From contig JAHYYJ010000003.1 of assembly GCA_019425015.1 (NCBI GenBank), positions 62,001 through 126,000 of the forward strand: a stretch of 64,000 nt of DNA, written 5' to 3'. The notes beneath the pieces were generated by a model that saw only the letters and a list, made by a program, of their open reading frames with translations, had not been told where the DNA came from and did no database searches. Both the position numbers and the translations under genes were made by a program. Position 1 is the stretch's first letter. The number at the start of each line of letters is the position of its first letter. Of the stretch, positions 33,818 to 42,376 are shown piece by piece. The stretch comes from Collinsella sp. Lineage in GTDB: Bacteria; Actinomycetota; Coriobacteriia; Coriobacteriales; Coriobacteriaceae.

Positions 33818-35014
33818 CTAAGCCTCGCCGCACAACCACCTCGCCAGGTCCACGATCTGCACCCCATTGCGGTCCGTGGCCTCGTGATGCGTGCGGGCGA
33901 GAATCATCTTGGGGTACGCGTCGCCAATGCTCAGCAGTGGTGAAATCTCGCGTTCAAATGTCTTATCCGAGCTGATATCGTCGCTCACCTGAATATAGAG
34001 CTTCTCGCTCCGTTTGATTGCTACAAAGTCTATTTCCTTTTTATAGAGCACGCCGACGTACACCTCGTATCCGCGGCGCAGCAGCTCGACTGCCACCATG
34101 TTCTCGTATACGCGTCCCCAATCCATATCACGTGTACCAAGAAGCGCATATTTAAACGCATGGTCCGCCAGGTAGTACTTCTCGCCGCTCTTAAGGTATT
34201 TTTTACCGCGAATGTCGAACCGGCGAACTTTATAGAAGGCAAACGCATCACACAGGTACCCCATGTACGCACCGACCGTTTTGTTCGTTATCTTTAGCCC
34301 ATCTGCGTTCAAAACATCCGTAATGTTGCGTGCCGACGTTATGTTGGAGACGTTGTCCATCATGTAATCGGCAATGCGCAGCAGTGCCGATTCGTTTCTC
34401 ACGTTATGCCGCTGCACGATATCCCTCACGATGAGCGTTTTGAAGACATTGGAGAGATATTGGTAGCGCTGCTCCTGCAGTGGATAAGGGTAAGAGCCGG
34501 ACATACCACCGGTTCTCGCGTACTCATCGAAGTCGCGATCGACCTCGCCCTCGTCACTATAGAAGCGATACTCCTCAAACGAGAATGGGAAAACCTCGAT
34601 CTCGAACGTGCGCCCCGTAAAGAGCGTCGACAGATCGCTCGACAGCAAAAAAGCGTTCGATCCGGTGATGAAGATGTCGTACTGCTCGGATGCATGGAGG
34701 CTGTTGATCGCGCGTTCAAAGCCGTCGCACATCTGAACCTCGTCGATAAGCAGGAAGTTTTGCTTGCCGGACACTCGATGCTCTTTCACATAGGCGAGCA
34801 GGGCATGATATTCGAGCAGGCCCTCGAACTCGTCGAGGTTGTAATTGATATGGATGACATTCGAATTGGACAGATTTGCCTCCACGTAATCGCGGAGGGC
34901 CTCGAGCAATTTTGACTTACCGCTACGGCGAATGCCCGTTATGACCTTGATGTCCGGTACGCCAATAAGGCTCGTCAACGTGTCCATATATGACGTTCTA
35001 TTGATGAGTTTCAT
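33818..35014 (-). CDS. AAA/DUF4143 ATPase 2
   Basis: A 398-residue member of the same broad family as the gene at 23526. Walker A is GIRRSGKSKLLEAL near residue 27; Walker B is FLLIDEVQMCDGFE near residue 95; IFITGSNAFLL is the sensor-like strand. The C-terminal DUF4143 domain ends with VYENMVAVELLRRGYEVYVG, KEIDFVAIK and the QVSDD strand, a nuclease-like core. Function in the family is unknown. Repeats with the core TATTCCTCAAAA lie on both sides of the gene, which suggests a shared regulatory or mobility unit. Confidence 0.9.
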   Translation of the reverse strand: MKLINRTSYMDTLTSLIGVPDIKVITGIRRSGKSKLLEALRDYVEANLSNSNVIHINYNLDEFEGLLEYHALLAYVKEHRVSGKQNFLLIDEVQMCDGFERAINSLHASEQYDIFITGSNAFLLSSDLSTLFTGRTFEIEVFPFSFEEYRFYSDEGEVDRDFDEYARTGGMSGSYPYPLQEQRYQYLSNVFKTLIVRDIVQRHNVRNESALLRIADYMMDNVSNITSARNITDVLNADGLKITNKTVGAYMGYLCDAFAFYKVRRFDIRGKKYLKSGEKYYLADHAFKYALLGTRDMDWGRVYENMVAVELLRRGYEVYVGVLYKKEIDFVAIKRSEKLYIQVSDDISSDKTFEREISPLLSIGDAYPKMILARTHHEATDRNGVQIVDLARWLCGEA

Positions 35015-35040
35015 TGGTGCCTCCCTGCGGTCCTCTATCG

Positions 35041-35081
35041 CTATTCCTCAAAAACGAAAATAATTCAGTTTTGAGGAATAG
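35041..35081. repeat. Palindromic repeat upstream of ATPase 2, copy 2
   Basis: A 41-bp imperfect palindrome with outer arms CTATTCCTCAAAA and TTTTGAGGAATAG. It starts 27 bp upstream of the ATPase start codon and could be an operator or leader hairpin. Confidence 0.8.
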
Positions 35082-35126
35082 ACTCTGCAACGAATATACC
35101 TCGTTAAAGGCCGAGCTGGCTTAATT

Positions 35127-35167
35127 CTATTCCTCAAAATCGAAAAATTTTCAGTTTTGAGGAATAG
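35127..35167. repeat. Palindromic repeat upstream of ATPase 2, copy 3
   Basis: A second 41-bp palindrome with the same 13-bp outer arms as copy 2; centres are 86 bp apart. The inner part reads TCGAAAAATTTTCAG, closer to copy 1. Confidence 0.8.
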
Positions 35168-35192
35168 GGTGCTGACAACCCATTCCCCAGAC

Positions 35193-35232
35193 AAGCAAGA
35201 CCCTCCCCGGCACAGCCGAGAAGGGTCTTGCT
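35193..35232 (-). terminator. Hairpin downstream of the biotin-ligase-like gene
   Basis: AGCAAGACCCT and AGGGTCTTGCT pair around a GC-rich 17-nt interior, 33 nt after the stop at 35266. No T-run follows on the minus strand. Confidence 0.5.
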
Positions 35233-35265
35233 GTCATCGTTATCTTTGAGTGCGGGCGCCGCGCG

Positions 35266-35967
35266 CTACAGTCCGCGAATGCGCACGGCCTCGGGCGGAA
35301 ACTCTTGCTCGCCGGCGTCAGTCTTAATGGTCGCGCGACCCCAGATGTCCAGGCCCGCAAACACGCCGACCGCGAGCGGCAGGCCGTTGGGCGACACCGC
35401 CGCGACCTGACGACCCAGCAGCGGCACCATATCGAAATACTCGCCCAGCACCGGGGCCAGCGGGCCGGCAGCGCCCTGTGGTGTGTTGGCAACAACCGCC
35501 CAGGCGTCAACGCGAGTGAGCACCGCCGCGGCCAATGCCTCGACCAGTACCTCGTCGCCCATATCCACGCCGAGCTCGTCCAGTGCCGAACGCTCAATAT
35601 CCACCGTCACCGCGGCAAACATGCCCGCGGCACCGGCACCGCCGTTGACGGCGACGCGCGCGAGCGACGTCTCAAACGCAGGCGCGCCGCACACGATGTC
35701 ACTCGGCCACTGGATGCCCACCTTGCCGGCAAGTCCCAGGCCCGGCGTTGCGGCCGTGCCCGCGAGCGCGTCCATCATGCCCATTGCGGCCACAAACGGC
35801 AGACCGTGGAAGGCGTGCATGTTCACATCGGGGCGCACGACCAGCGAAAACGTCAGCGATGCATCGCCCGCGCTCCACGCGCACCGGCCCGCGGACGCAC
35901 CCTCGCGGCCCGCGTCACGCGCCGCGTCGAGCTCGGTACCGGCGGCAACAGCATTCATCTCAATCAT
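35266..35967 (-). CDS. Biotin--protein ligase-like protein
   Basis: A 233-residue catalytic-domain-only BirA homologue. The GRG-x-W biotin-loop is diverged (SAGRCAWSAGDA), but LTFSLVVRPDV and the lysine-proximal strand GLAGKVGIQWPSDIV correspond to the family's LSxxLRP and KWPNDI blocks. A short BPL_C-like SH3 domain closes the protein (FAGLDIWGRATIK). There is no N-terminal repressor HTH. The unusual substitutions leave the true activity open; LplA/LipB-fold relatives are the alternative. The ATG follows the folP-folK stop directly, so they are co-transcribed. Confidence 0.7.
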   Translation of the reverse strand: MIEMNAVAAGTELDAARDAGREGASAGRCAWSAGDASLTFSLVVRPDVNMHAFHGLPFVAAMGMMDALAGTAATPGLGLAGKVGIQWPSDIVCGAPAFETSLARVAVNGGAGAAGMFAAVTVDIERSALDELGVDMGDEVLVEALAAAVLTRVDAWAVVANTPQGAAGPLAPVLGEYFDMVPLLGRQVAAVSPNGLPLAVGVFAGLDIWGRATIKTDAGEQEFPPEAVRIRGL

Positions 35968-37701
35968 CTACATACGCCCCAATTCGCCCACGATATGGCC
36001 CACGCGGTCCTCGGGCTCCTTGACCTCGACGCCGTTGTAGCGGAAGAACCGCGCCGGGTCGTGCATCAGGTCCTCGAGCGGCACCAGCACAAAGTCGCGC
36101 TCGCCGATCAGCGGATGCGGCAGGCGCAGCTTCTTGCCGCCGTGGGTCTCGCCGTCCATCCACAGCAGGTCCAGGTCGATGGTGCGCGGGCCGTTGGCCT
36201 TGGCCTTCTTGGAACGGTCGCGACCCAGCTCGGCCTCGATCTTCATGAGCTCGTCAAGCAGCACCAGCGGAGCCAGCTCGGTCTTGATCTCGATGACGGC
36301 GTTGGCAAACGCGTCCTGGCGCGTCTCGTAAGCCGGCTCGCTCTCGTAGATGCGCGAGCAGTTGGACACGCAGGTGAGCGGGATCTCGGCAATCATGTCG
36401 CGCGCAGCGCGGATGTTGTCGCAGCGATGCCCCAGGTTGGAACCAACGGCCACAAACGCGCGGCGCGGCTGCGGCTTGGCAACGGCCCAGTAACCGTTCA
36501 GGAACTGCGCAAAGCCCGCAACGTCGTGCACGCGCACGATGTTGGCGCCGGCCTGGATGGCGCCCAGGCACACACCAAACGTGGCGGCATCGCGCGCGGC
36601 GGCTTCCGTCACGCCCGAGACGGCGCCCACAAAGCGCTTGCGCGACACGGCGCACATGAGCGGATAGCCCAGCGACGCCATCTTAGCGGTCTCGCGCTGG
36701 ATGACGATGTCTTCGTTGGCCGTCTTGCCAAAGCCCGGGCCGGGATCGATGCAGATACGGTCGCGCGACACGCCGGCATGGATGAGCGTGCGGGCCTGGT
36801 CGGACAGAAAGCCCATGACGCGGCGCATGATGGGCGCAGAATCGGGCAGGGTAAAGCGGCGGAGCTGCGAGGTGGGCACATAGGCTTCCTCACGACGGGC
36901 ACTGCGGCGCATCATGGCGGCCAGGTGGTCGCTGGGCTCCGGTGCGGCTTCGGTAGCTGCGGGCACGGTCTCGGGCGCAGCGGCGGCAGGGGCAGCCTGC
37001 TCGGTAGCCGGCGTCTCTGACTCGGCAACAGGCTCGGGCGTGGGCTCTGATTCGCCAAACGGCAGCGAGGGCTGCACCACGCCACCCGGGAGCTTTGCCT
37101 CGGGCTTGGGGTCGCCCAACAACTTGCCGCGACGGCGACGAGCGGGCTTCTCAGCCTCGCGCGCAGCCTCGGCGGCCGCCTCGCGCGCCTTCTCGGCAAC
37201 AAACGCCGCGGCCGAAGTATCGAGCTGCACCGTCGCGTGCGTACGAGCGGGCGCGGCGACCTCGCCGGCGTGCATTACGATGACGCCGCAGGTGCTCGTC
37301 TTAACGAACTCGACCATCTTGGGGTCGGTGAAGCCCGTTACATCGTTGACAATCGAAGCACCGCAGCGCACCGCCGCCTTGGCAACCGCCACATGACGCG
37401 TATCGATCGAGACGATAGCGCCCTCTTTGGCGAGCGCGCGCACGACGGGTAGCACGCGACGCGCCTCCTCGTCGGGGTTGACCGGGGTAAAGCCGGGGCG
37501 CGTGGACTCGCCGCCCACGTCGATGATGTCGGCGCCGGCATCGAGCATCGCCAGGCCGTACTCGATAGCGGCATCCGCATCGAAGTGCTCCCCGCCGTCG
37601 CTAAACGAATCGGGCGTCACGTTGAGGACGCCCATGATGCGCGGACGATCAAAGCTGAGCTCGTACTTTCCGCACCGCCATGTCTTGCTGTCGTTCGCCA
37701 T
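35968..37701 (-). CDS. folP-folK: Fused dihydropteroate synthase - HPPK with an insert in the DHPS barrel
   Basis: A 577-residue bifunctional folate enzyme. DHPS motifs are IMGVLNVTPDSFSDGG, IDVGGESTRPG and, after a gap, ICIDPGPGFGKT. Between IVMHAGEV and that motif lies about 160 residues, including a Pro/Ala/Glu/Lys-rich low-complexity stretch that ordinary DHPS lacks. The HPPK domain begins RAFVAVGSNLGHR and has RTIDLDLLW and LPHPLIGERDFVLVPL. The two enzymes make 7,8-dihydropteroate from hydroxymethyl-dihydropterin and pABA. AGGAGG sits 6 nt before the ATG at 37701, ruling out the longer frame. Confidence 0.92.
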   Translation of the reverse strand: MANDSKTWRCGKYELSFDRPRIMGVLNVTPDSFSDGGEHFDADAAIEYGLAMLDAGADIIDVGGESTRPGFTPVNPDEEARRVLPVVRALAKEGAIVSIDTRHVAVAKAAVRCGASIVNDVTGFTDPKMVEFVKTSTCGVIVMHAGEVAAPARTHATVQLDTSAAAFVAEKAREAAAEAAREAEKPARRRRGKLLGDPKPEAKLPGGVVQPSLPFGESEPTPEPVAESETPATEQAAPAAAAPETVPAATEAAPEPSDHLAAMMRRSARREEAYVPTSQLRRFTLPDSAPIMRRVMGFLSDQARTLIHAGVSRDRICIDPGPGFGKTANEDIVIQRETAKMASLGYPLMCAVSRKRFVGAVSGVTEAAARDAATFGVCLGAIQAGANIVRVHDVAGFAQFLNGYWAVAKPQPRRAFVAVGSNLGHRCDNIRAARDMIAEIPLTCVSNCSRIYESEPAYETRQDAFANAVIEIKTELAPLVLLDELMKIEAELGRDRSKKAKANGPRTIDLDLLWMDGETHGGKKLRLPHPLIGERDFVLVPLEDLMHDPARFFRYNGVEVKEPEDRVGHIVGELGRM

Positions 37702-37775
37702 GAACATCCTCCTAAAATGCCCACGCCGCCGCGCTTGGGCGCTGACGGCGGGGTCGCTTTGCAATCAGTCTTTCT

Positions 37776-37781
37776 ATTGTA
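37776..37781 (-). promoter_or_regulatory. Candidate -10 box of folP-folK
   Basis: TACAAT on the minus strand, 74 nt upstream of the start, in a CG-rich context without a good -35. Confidence 0.4.
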
Positions 37782-37795
37782 TCCGCGCGCGCGGG

Positions 37796-38548
37796 CTAGA
37801 ACGCAAACGCGGCCGCGATGTCGCAAGAAATCAGCAGGTCGGCATTTGCATCCTGATCGGTGGGAGCAAGATTGCAAATCGCCAGCGTATCGCCGGTAAA
37901 GTAGCGCGTAAGGCCCGCCGCCGGATACACCACGAGCGAAGTCCCGCCCACAATGAGGGCATCGGCCGCGGCGATGGCGGCAACGGCGCCGGTAAGCACG
38001 CGCTCGTCAAGCGGCTCCTCGTAGAGCACCACATCGGGTTTGATGCGGCCGCCGCACGCAGGGCACACGGGCACGCCCGCGGCATCCTCGTGCTCGCGCG
38101 CGCAGATCCACTCGGCGCTATAGACCGCGCCGCACGCCTGGCATATGTTGCGGTGGACCGAGCCGTGCAGCTCAAACACGCGCCGTGAACCGGCCACCTG
38201 ATGCAGACCATCGATGTTTTGCGTCACCACGGCGTCGAGCTTGCCGGCACGCTCCAGCTCGGCCAGCTTGGTGTGGCAGCAGTTGGGTTTAGCGTTAGGC
38301 GCGATCATCTTGGTGCGGTAAAAGTCGAAGAACTCGGCCGAATGCGCCTCGTAAAAGCTGTGCGAGAGCATGGTCTCGGGCGGATAGGCAAATTGTTGAT
38401 GATACAGACCGTCCACGCTGCGGAAATCGGGAATGCCGCTTGCCGTGGAAACGCCCGCGCCGCCAAAGAAGACCACGTGGCTATGGGTTTCGAACAGCTC
38501 CGCCAGCGCGGCGGAGGCCTGTTTGGGGTCCGATATTGTCTGCGCCAT
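37796..38548 (-). CDS. cobB: Sir2-family NAD-dependent protein deacylase
   Basis: A 250-residue sirtuin. The NAD-binding GAGVSTASGIPDFRS is near residue 31, the catalytic His lies in FELHGSVHRN, TQNIDGLH is intact, and two Cys pairs (CQAC, CPAC) form the zinc site. It removes acyl groups from protein lysines using NAD. It lies upstream of folP-folK on the same strand, with a probable separate promoter between them. Confidence 0.94.
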   Translation of the reverse strand: MAQTISDPKQASAALAELFETHSHVVFFGGAGVSTASGIPDFRSVDGLYHQQFAYPPETMLSHSFYEAHSAEFFDFYRTKMIAPNAKPNCCHTKLAELERAGKLDAVVTQNIDGLHQVAGSRRVFELHGSVHRNICQACGAVYSAEWICAREHEDAAGVPVCPACGGRIKPDVVLYEEPLDERVLTGAVAAIAAADALIVGGTSLVVYPAAGLTRYFTGDTLAICNLAPTDQDANADLLISCDIAAAFAF

Positions 38549-38662
38549 AATATGTCCTCCGTCCGTGTCTCCGGGACGGCGGCGTTCGCACTATCACTCG
38601 CGGACTCCGCCCCGCTCTTGTTGCGCTAATCTTAAGCCTGCCAACCCCGTCGAAAGGACACC

Positions 38663-39481
38663 ATGCCTCAGACTTACACTTTCGCCTCGTGGAACGTCAA
38701 CGGCCTGCGCGCCGTGCTCAAAAAGGACCCGAGCTTTATCCAGATCGCACAGGAACTCGATGTCGATATCCTAGCGCTGCAGGAAACCAAGCTGCAGGAG
38801 GGCCAGGTCGATATCGACCTGGCCGGCTATCACCAAACCTGGAGCTACGCCGAGCGCAAGGGCTACTCGGGCACCGCGGTCTTTAGCCGCCAGGAACCGC
38901 TGCGCGTACTGCGCGCCGATGCACTGCTGCCCTACGCCGGCGAGGGTGGGGCCGCCGAGCTCGTCGCCCAAGCCGCAACCGAGGGCCGCGTCTGCGCGCT
39001 CGAGTTCGACAAGTTTTGGTTCGTGGACGTCTATACGCCCAACGCCCAAAACGAGCTCGCGCGCATCGACGTGCGCATGGCCTGGGACGATGCCTATCGC
39101 GGCTTTTTGAGCGCGCTTGAGCGCGAAACCGGCAAGCCCGTCGTAACCTGCGGCGACTTTAACGTGGCACACGAGGAGATCGACCTTAAGAACCCCAAGT
39201 CCAACCGCGGCAACGCAGGCTTTTCGGACGAGGAGCGCGGCAAGTTTACCGAGCTGCTCGACGCCGGTTTTACCGACACCTGGCGCGCGGCAAACCCCGA
39301 CGTCGAGGGCGTCTACAGCTGGTGGAGTTACCGTTTTAATGCTCGCAAAAACAACGCCGGCTGGCGCATTGATTACTTCCTGGTGAGCGACGCAATCGCC
39401 GGCAACGTACGCGACACCGGCATCCGCGGCGACATCTTTGGCAGCGACCACTGCCCCGTCACGCTCGCCCTGGAGCTCTAG
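38663..39481 (+). CDS. xth: Exodeoxyribonuclease III / AP endonuclease
   Basis: A 272-residue EEP-family base-excision-repair enzyme. Motifs: FASWNVNGLRAVLK at the start, LALQETKLQEGQ with the metal-binding Glu, DVYTPNAQ, CGDFNVAHEEIDL, and the C-terminal GSDHCPVTL with the catalytic His. GAAAGG precedes the ATG. It stands alone and diverges from the sirtuin gene. Confidence 0.95.
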   Translation: MPQTYTFASWNVNGLRAVLKKDPSFIQIAQELDVDILALQETKLQEGQVDIDLAGYHQTWSYAERKGYSGTAVFSRQEPLRVLRADALLPYAGEGGAAELVAQAATEGRVCALEFDKFWFVDVYTPNAQNELARIDVRMAWDDAYRGFLSALERETGKPVVTCGDFNVAHEEIDLKNPKSNRGNAGFSDEERGKFTELLDAGFTDTWRAANPDVEGVYSWWSYRFNARKNNAGWRIDYFLVSDAIAGNVRDTGIRGDIFGSDHCPVTLALEL

Positions 39482-39546
39482 CCCAACTGATCCCCTGGGG
39501 ACGGAGAAAAAGGGGTCATCTTCACCTCGCGGGGGCATCCACGCGG

Positions 39547-39720
39547 CCCGCCCGCTACGAAATCGGCCCATCTACTACGTTTAAGCCACTACCCTCAACC
39601 ACGGCGAACAACGCAAAAAGAAAACCGCAGGTAGAAAGCCTGCGGTTTTTCATAAAACGCGGTCATGGTCGGGGGTATCAGGCTAAACGTAGTAGATGGG
39701 CCGATTTCGTAGCGGGCGGG
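39547..39720. repeat. Long inverted-repeat element, family B copy 2
   Basis: Perfect 37-bp arms (39547-39583 and 39684-39720, core CGGCCCATCTACTACGTT) enclose 100 bp, in which ACCGCAGG and CCTGCGGT form a nested hairpin. The left flank has CTGGGGACGGAGAAAAAGGGG, the reverse complement of the flank of copy 1. Confidence 0.85.
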
Positions 39721-39814
39721 TTCAGTTGACTCCCCGAGGACGTCTGGGGACGGAAGATAACGGATCAGCTTGGCTCTTGAGGGCCACGATGCCCGTCATA
39801 TCAACCGGCCATTT

Positions 39815-39968
39815 CAAAACTATGCCGGTTTACGGGGCTAAATCGCAAACCCCCAACCATACGCAATTCCGAAATAATAAAACCGCAGGCAAACGGCTTA
39901 CTCCATTTCGAAAAAAGCCGGTATGGTCTGTCTGTGCCAATCTAGCCCCGTAAACCGGCATAGTTTTG
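39815..39968. repeat. Long inverted-repeat element, family A copy 2
   Basis: Perfect arms of about 25 bp with the core ACTATGCCGGTTTACGG at 39815-39839 and 39944-39968. Total length is 154 bp, equal to copy 1, and the interior matches copy 1 in reverse orientation. It lies between xth and the ECF transporter operon. Confidence 0.85.
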
Positions 39969-40014
39969 ATATAACACCAAGACAGTATTGGTTCTTGCCT
40001 CGGCGCAACCACCA

Positions 40015-40728
40015 CTACAGCCCGTACTTCACGACGACGCGGTTGATGCGGCGACACCAGGGCTTGTACAGAGCGGCCAAAAACACGCAGGTCGCGAGTC
40101 CGTGCGTGATATCGAACGGTACGGCGGTGGCAAGACGCGCCACGGTGCCCGCCCACGTGAGCGGTTGAACAAAACCGATGATGTCATACGCGTTGATCAC
40201 CACGCCGTACAGCAGACCCGAAGCAAAGCCGTACGCCATCAACGCCGGCATGCGCACGGTGCCGTCGGCACGGTCGAACGCACCCGCATGCGCCAGCGCG
40301 CCGCCAACATAGCCAACCAGACCCCAGGCATACATCTGCCACGGCGTCCACATACCCTGCCCAAAAAAGAAATTGCTGGTCAGCGCTGCCAGCGCACCGA
40401 CCATAAAGCCATTACGACGGCCGAGTGTCGCACCGGCGATAATGGCGATGGCGCTCACGGGTTTAAAGTCGGGAATGGGGCCAAACAAGATGCGCCCCGC
40501 CGCGGCCAACGCCGCCAGAACCAGCGTTGGCATAATCTGGCGCAGGCCCGGTCGCGACGCCTCGTAGCCCGCAAAGAACAGCGCGAGCACCAGCGCCACC
40601 ACAACCAGCATGGCAAGCGCTGTCTGCTCAATGCCCGTCAGCAATGCTGCGGCCATTACCGCCGGCACCGCCAACAACAGCGGAATCTCCAGTTTTGCAA
40701 GTAGGCGCGAGACGCGATAATCCACCAT
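40015..40728 (-). CDS. ECF transporter substrate-binding (S) component
   Basis: A 237-residue membrane protein with about six hydrophobic segments. The block PVSAIAIIAGATLGRRNG, then ALTSNFFFGQGMWTPWQMYA and GLVGYVGG, resembles S components of the CbrT-like (cobalamin) group, a recollection I cannot verify here. It captures a vitamin and hands it to the T and A subunits encoded upstream. The ATG at 40728 is 4 nt after the ATPase stop. The extension to 40803 is rejected. Confidence 0.8.
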   Translation of the reverse strand: MVDYRVSRLLAKLEIPLLLAVPAVMAAALLTGIEQTALAMLVVVALVLALFFAGYEASRPGLRQIMPTLVLAALAAAGRILFGPIPDFKPVSAIAIIAGATLGRRNGFMVGALAALTSNFFFGQGMWTPWQMYAWGLVGYVGGALAHAGAFDRADGTVRMPALMAYGFASGLLYGVVINAYDIIGFVQPLTWAGTVARLATAVPFDITHGLATCVFLAALYKPWCRRINRVVVKYGL

Positions 40729-40732
40729 TCCA

Positions 40733-42376
40733 TCACGCCCTATAAAACACGTTGTCGGCAAAGAAGTCGGTCGGCGGCTCCATGCAGGCGATCTCGCCAT
40801 CAAACATCATGGCAATGTCATCGGCAACCTGCTCGGCAAAATCCAGATCGTGCGTGGCCATGATGACGGTGCCGCCAGCCTTCGCATGGTCACGCAGGGC
40901 GCGGGCGATGATGCGGCGGCTCTCCAGGTCCAAGCCCTTCGTGGGCTCGTCAAGCAGCAGCAGCTCGGGGCCAATCAGCAGCAGCTTTGCCAGTGCGAGC
41001 AGCTGGCGCTGTCCGCCCGAGAGGTCGTAGGGGTGGCGCGTCTCCAGGCCGTCCAATCCCAGTCGCGCCGCACGCTCCCGCGCCAAGTTCTCGTCATATC
41101 CGCAGGTCGAGGCCCATTCCATCAGCTCATCGCGAACCGTCTCGGCAACCAGCAATGCTTTGGGATTCTGAGGCAGCAGCGCCGCCGAAGCCGCTCCGCG
41201 CACCATGCGGCCGCGCTGCAGCTTAGCCGTCTTGGCCAGCACCGAGAGCATCGTCGACTTGCCGCAGCCGTTTCCGCCCACGACTGCATGCACCGCGCCA
41301 ACTGAAAACGTCACATCGAGCCCGCGCAGCACCCAACCGCCCGCGCGATCGTAGCGAAACCAGCCTTCCGATAGGGTGGTAGTCGACCCGCCGTGCATTT
41401 TTTGGAGTATTCTGCCTCCATCCGTGCGCGGGAAGGCTTCCGAGCCGTTCTCGAGCGACGTTTGCGCCACAAATTCGGACGATTTGTCCAGTTCCGAACT
41501 TTTTTTCGCGCTCGATACGTCCCCGGGCGGCTCCAGAGAGCCCAAATTGTCCTCACGCCTGCTGAATACTCCGTTTTTTGCACATCGGATGGTACCCCAC
41601 CCCAACATGTCATCGGAAAACAGCGGTTCTCGGCGCCCCAAAGAAGCCACATCCGCCACCTCGCGCACGCGACCGCCCTCAATCCGGTACGCGCACGTCG
41701 CATACTCGAGCATCGGCCGCGGTTGATGCGTAGCCACGACGACCGTGCAGCCCAGCTCACGGTTCACGCGAAACAGCGCGTGCAGAAAATTCTTCTCGGC
41801 AACGGGATCGAGCTGAGACGTGGGCTCGTCGAGTAGCAGCACACGCGGACGCAGCGCCAGGACGGCGGCAAGCGACAGCAGCTGCTTGCGGCCACCCGAA
41901 AGCGTATCGGTATCGCGATGAAGCCAGTCCTCCAGACCAAAGAAATAACTGGTCTCGGCAACACGGCGGCGCATCTCGTCGCGCGACACACCCAGATTCT
42001 CTAGGCCAAACGCCATCTCGTGCCACACGGTCTCGCACACAATCTGGTTCTCGGGATCCTGGAACACGTAGCCCACGCACTCCGCAGACGCGCGCACGTC
42101 CATGTCGGCAACGTTCTCGCCCAGCACGCGCGCATCGCCGGTGCGCTCGCCCGCCGGAGCGATCTCGGGCTTGAGCAGCGACAGCAGCGTCGACTTACCC
42201 GATCCGGTACCGCCAACAAGCAGCGCAAATGCACCTTGGGGAACAGACCAGTCGAGCCCCTCGAGCACCGCAGCATCAGCCCCGGGGTAGGCAAAGCTCA
42301 GGCTCCGCACCTCAATCGCCGGCATATCCGGGCCGCACGCCGCGCCCGACACCGGGCCCCTATCCAACCGAGCCAT
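40733..42376 (-). CDS. ECF transporter fused ATPase (A-A')
   Basis: A 547-residue protein with two complete ABC ATPases. Domain 1: Walker A GGTGSGKST, signature LSGGRKQLLSLA, Walker B VLLLDEPTSQLD. Domain 2: GGNGCGKST, LSGGQRQLLALA, LLLLDEPTKGLD. The linker between them (about residues 250-320) is Ser/Glu-rich. It powers vitamin uptake with the T and S components. The ATG overlaps the upstream stop (TGATGG) and AGAAGAGG precedes it, so the genes are translationally coupled. Confidence 0.93.
   Translation of the reverse strand: MARLDRGPVSGAACGPDMPAIEVRSLSFAYPGADAAVLEGLDWSVPQGAFALLVGGTGSGKSTLLSLLKPEIAPAGERTGDARVLGENVADMDVRASAECVGYVFQDPENQIVCETVWHEMAFGLENLGVSRDEMRRRVAETSYFFGLEDWLHRDTDTLSGGRKQLLSLAAVLALRPRVLLLDEPTSQLDPVAEKNFLHALFRVNRELGCTVVVATHQPRPMLEYATCAYRIEGGRVREVADVASLGRREPLFSDDMLGWGTIRCAKNGVFSRREDNLGSLEPPGDVSSAKKSSELDKSSEFVAQTSLENGSEAFPRTDGGRILQKMHGGSTTTLSEGWFRYDRAGGWVLRGLDVTFSVGAVHAVVGGNGCGKSTMLSVLAKTAKLQRGRMVRGAASAALLPQNPKALLVAETVRDELMEWASTCGYDENLARERAARLGLDGLETRHPYDLSGGQRQLLALAKLLLIGPELLLLDEPTKGLDLESRRIIARALRDHAKAGGTVIMATHDLDFAEQVADDIAMMFDGEIACMEPPTDFFADNVFYRA

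Noticed and set aside
35305..37020. 571-codon plus-strand frame opposite the biotin-ligase and folP-folK genes
   Set aside because: It spans two real genes and their junction and has a His/Arg/Ala-rich composition typical of shadows.
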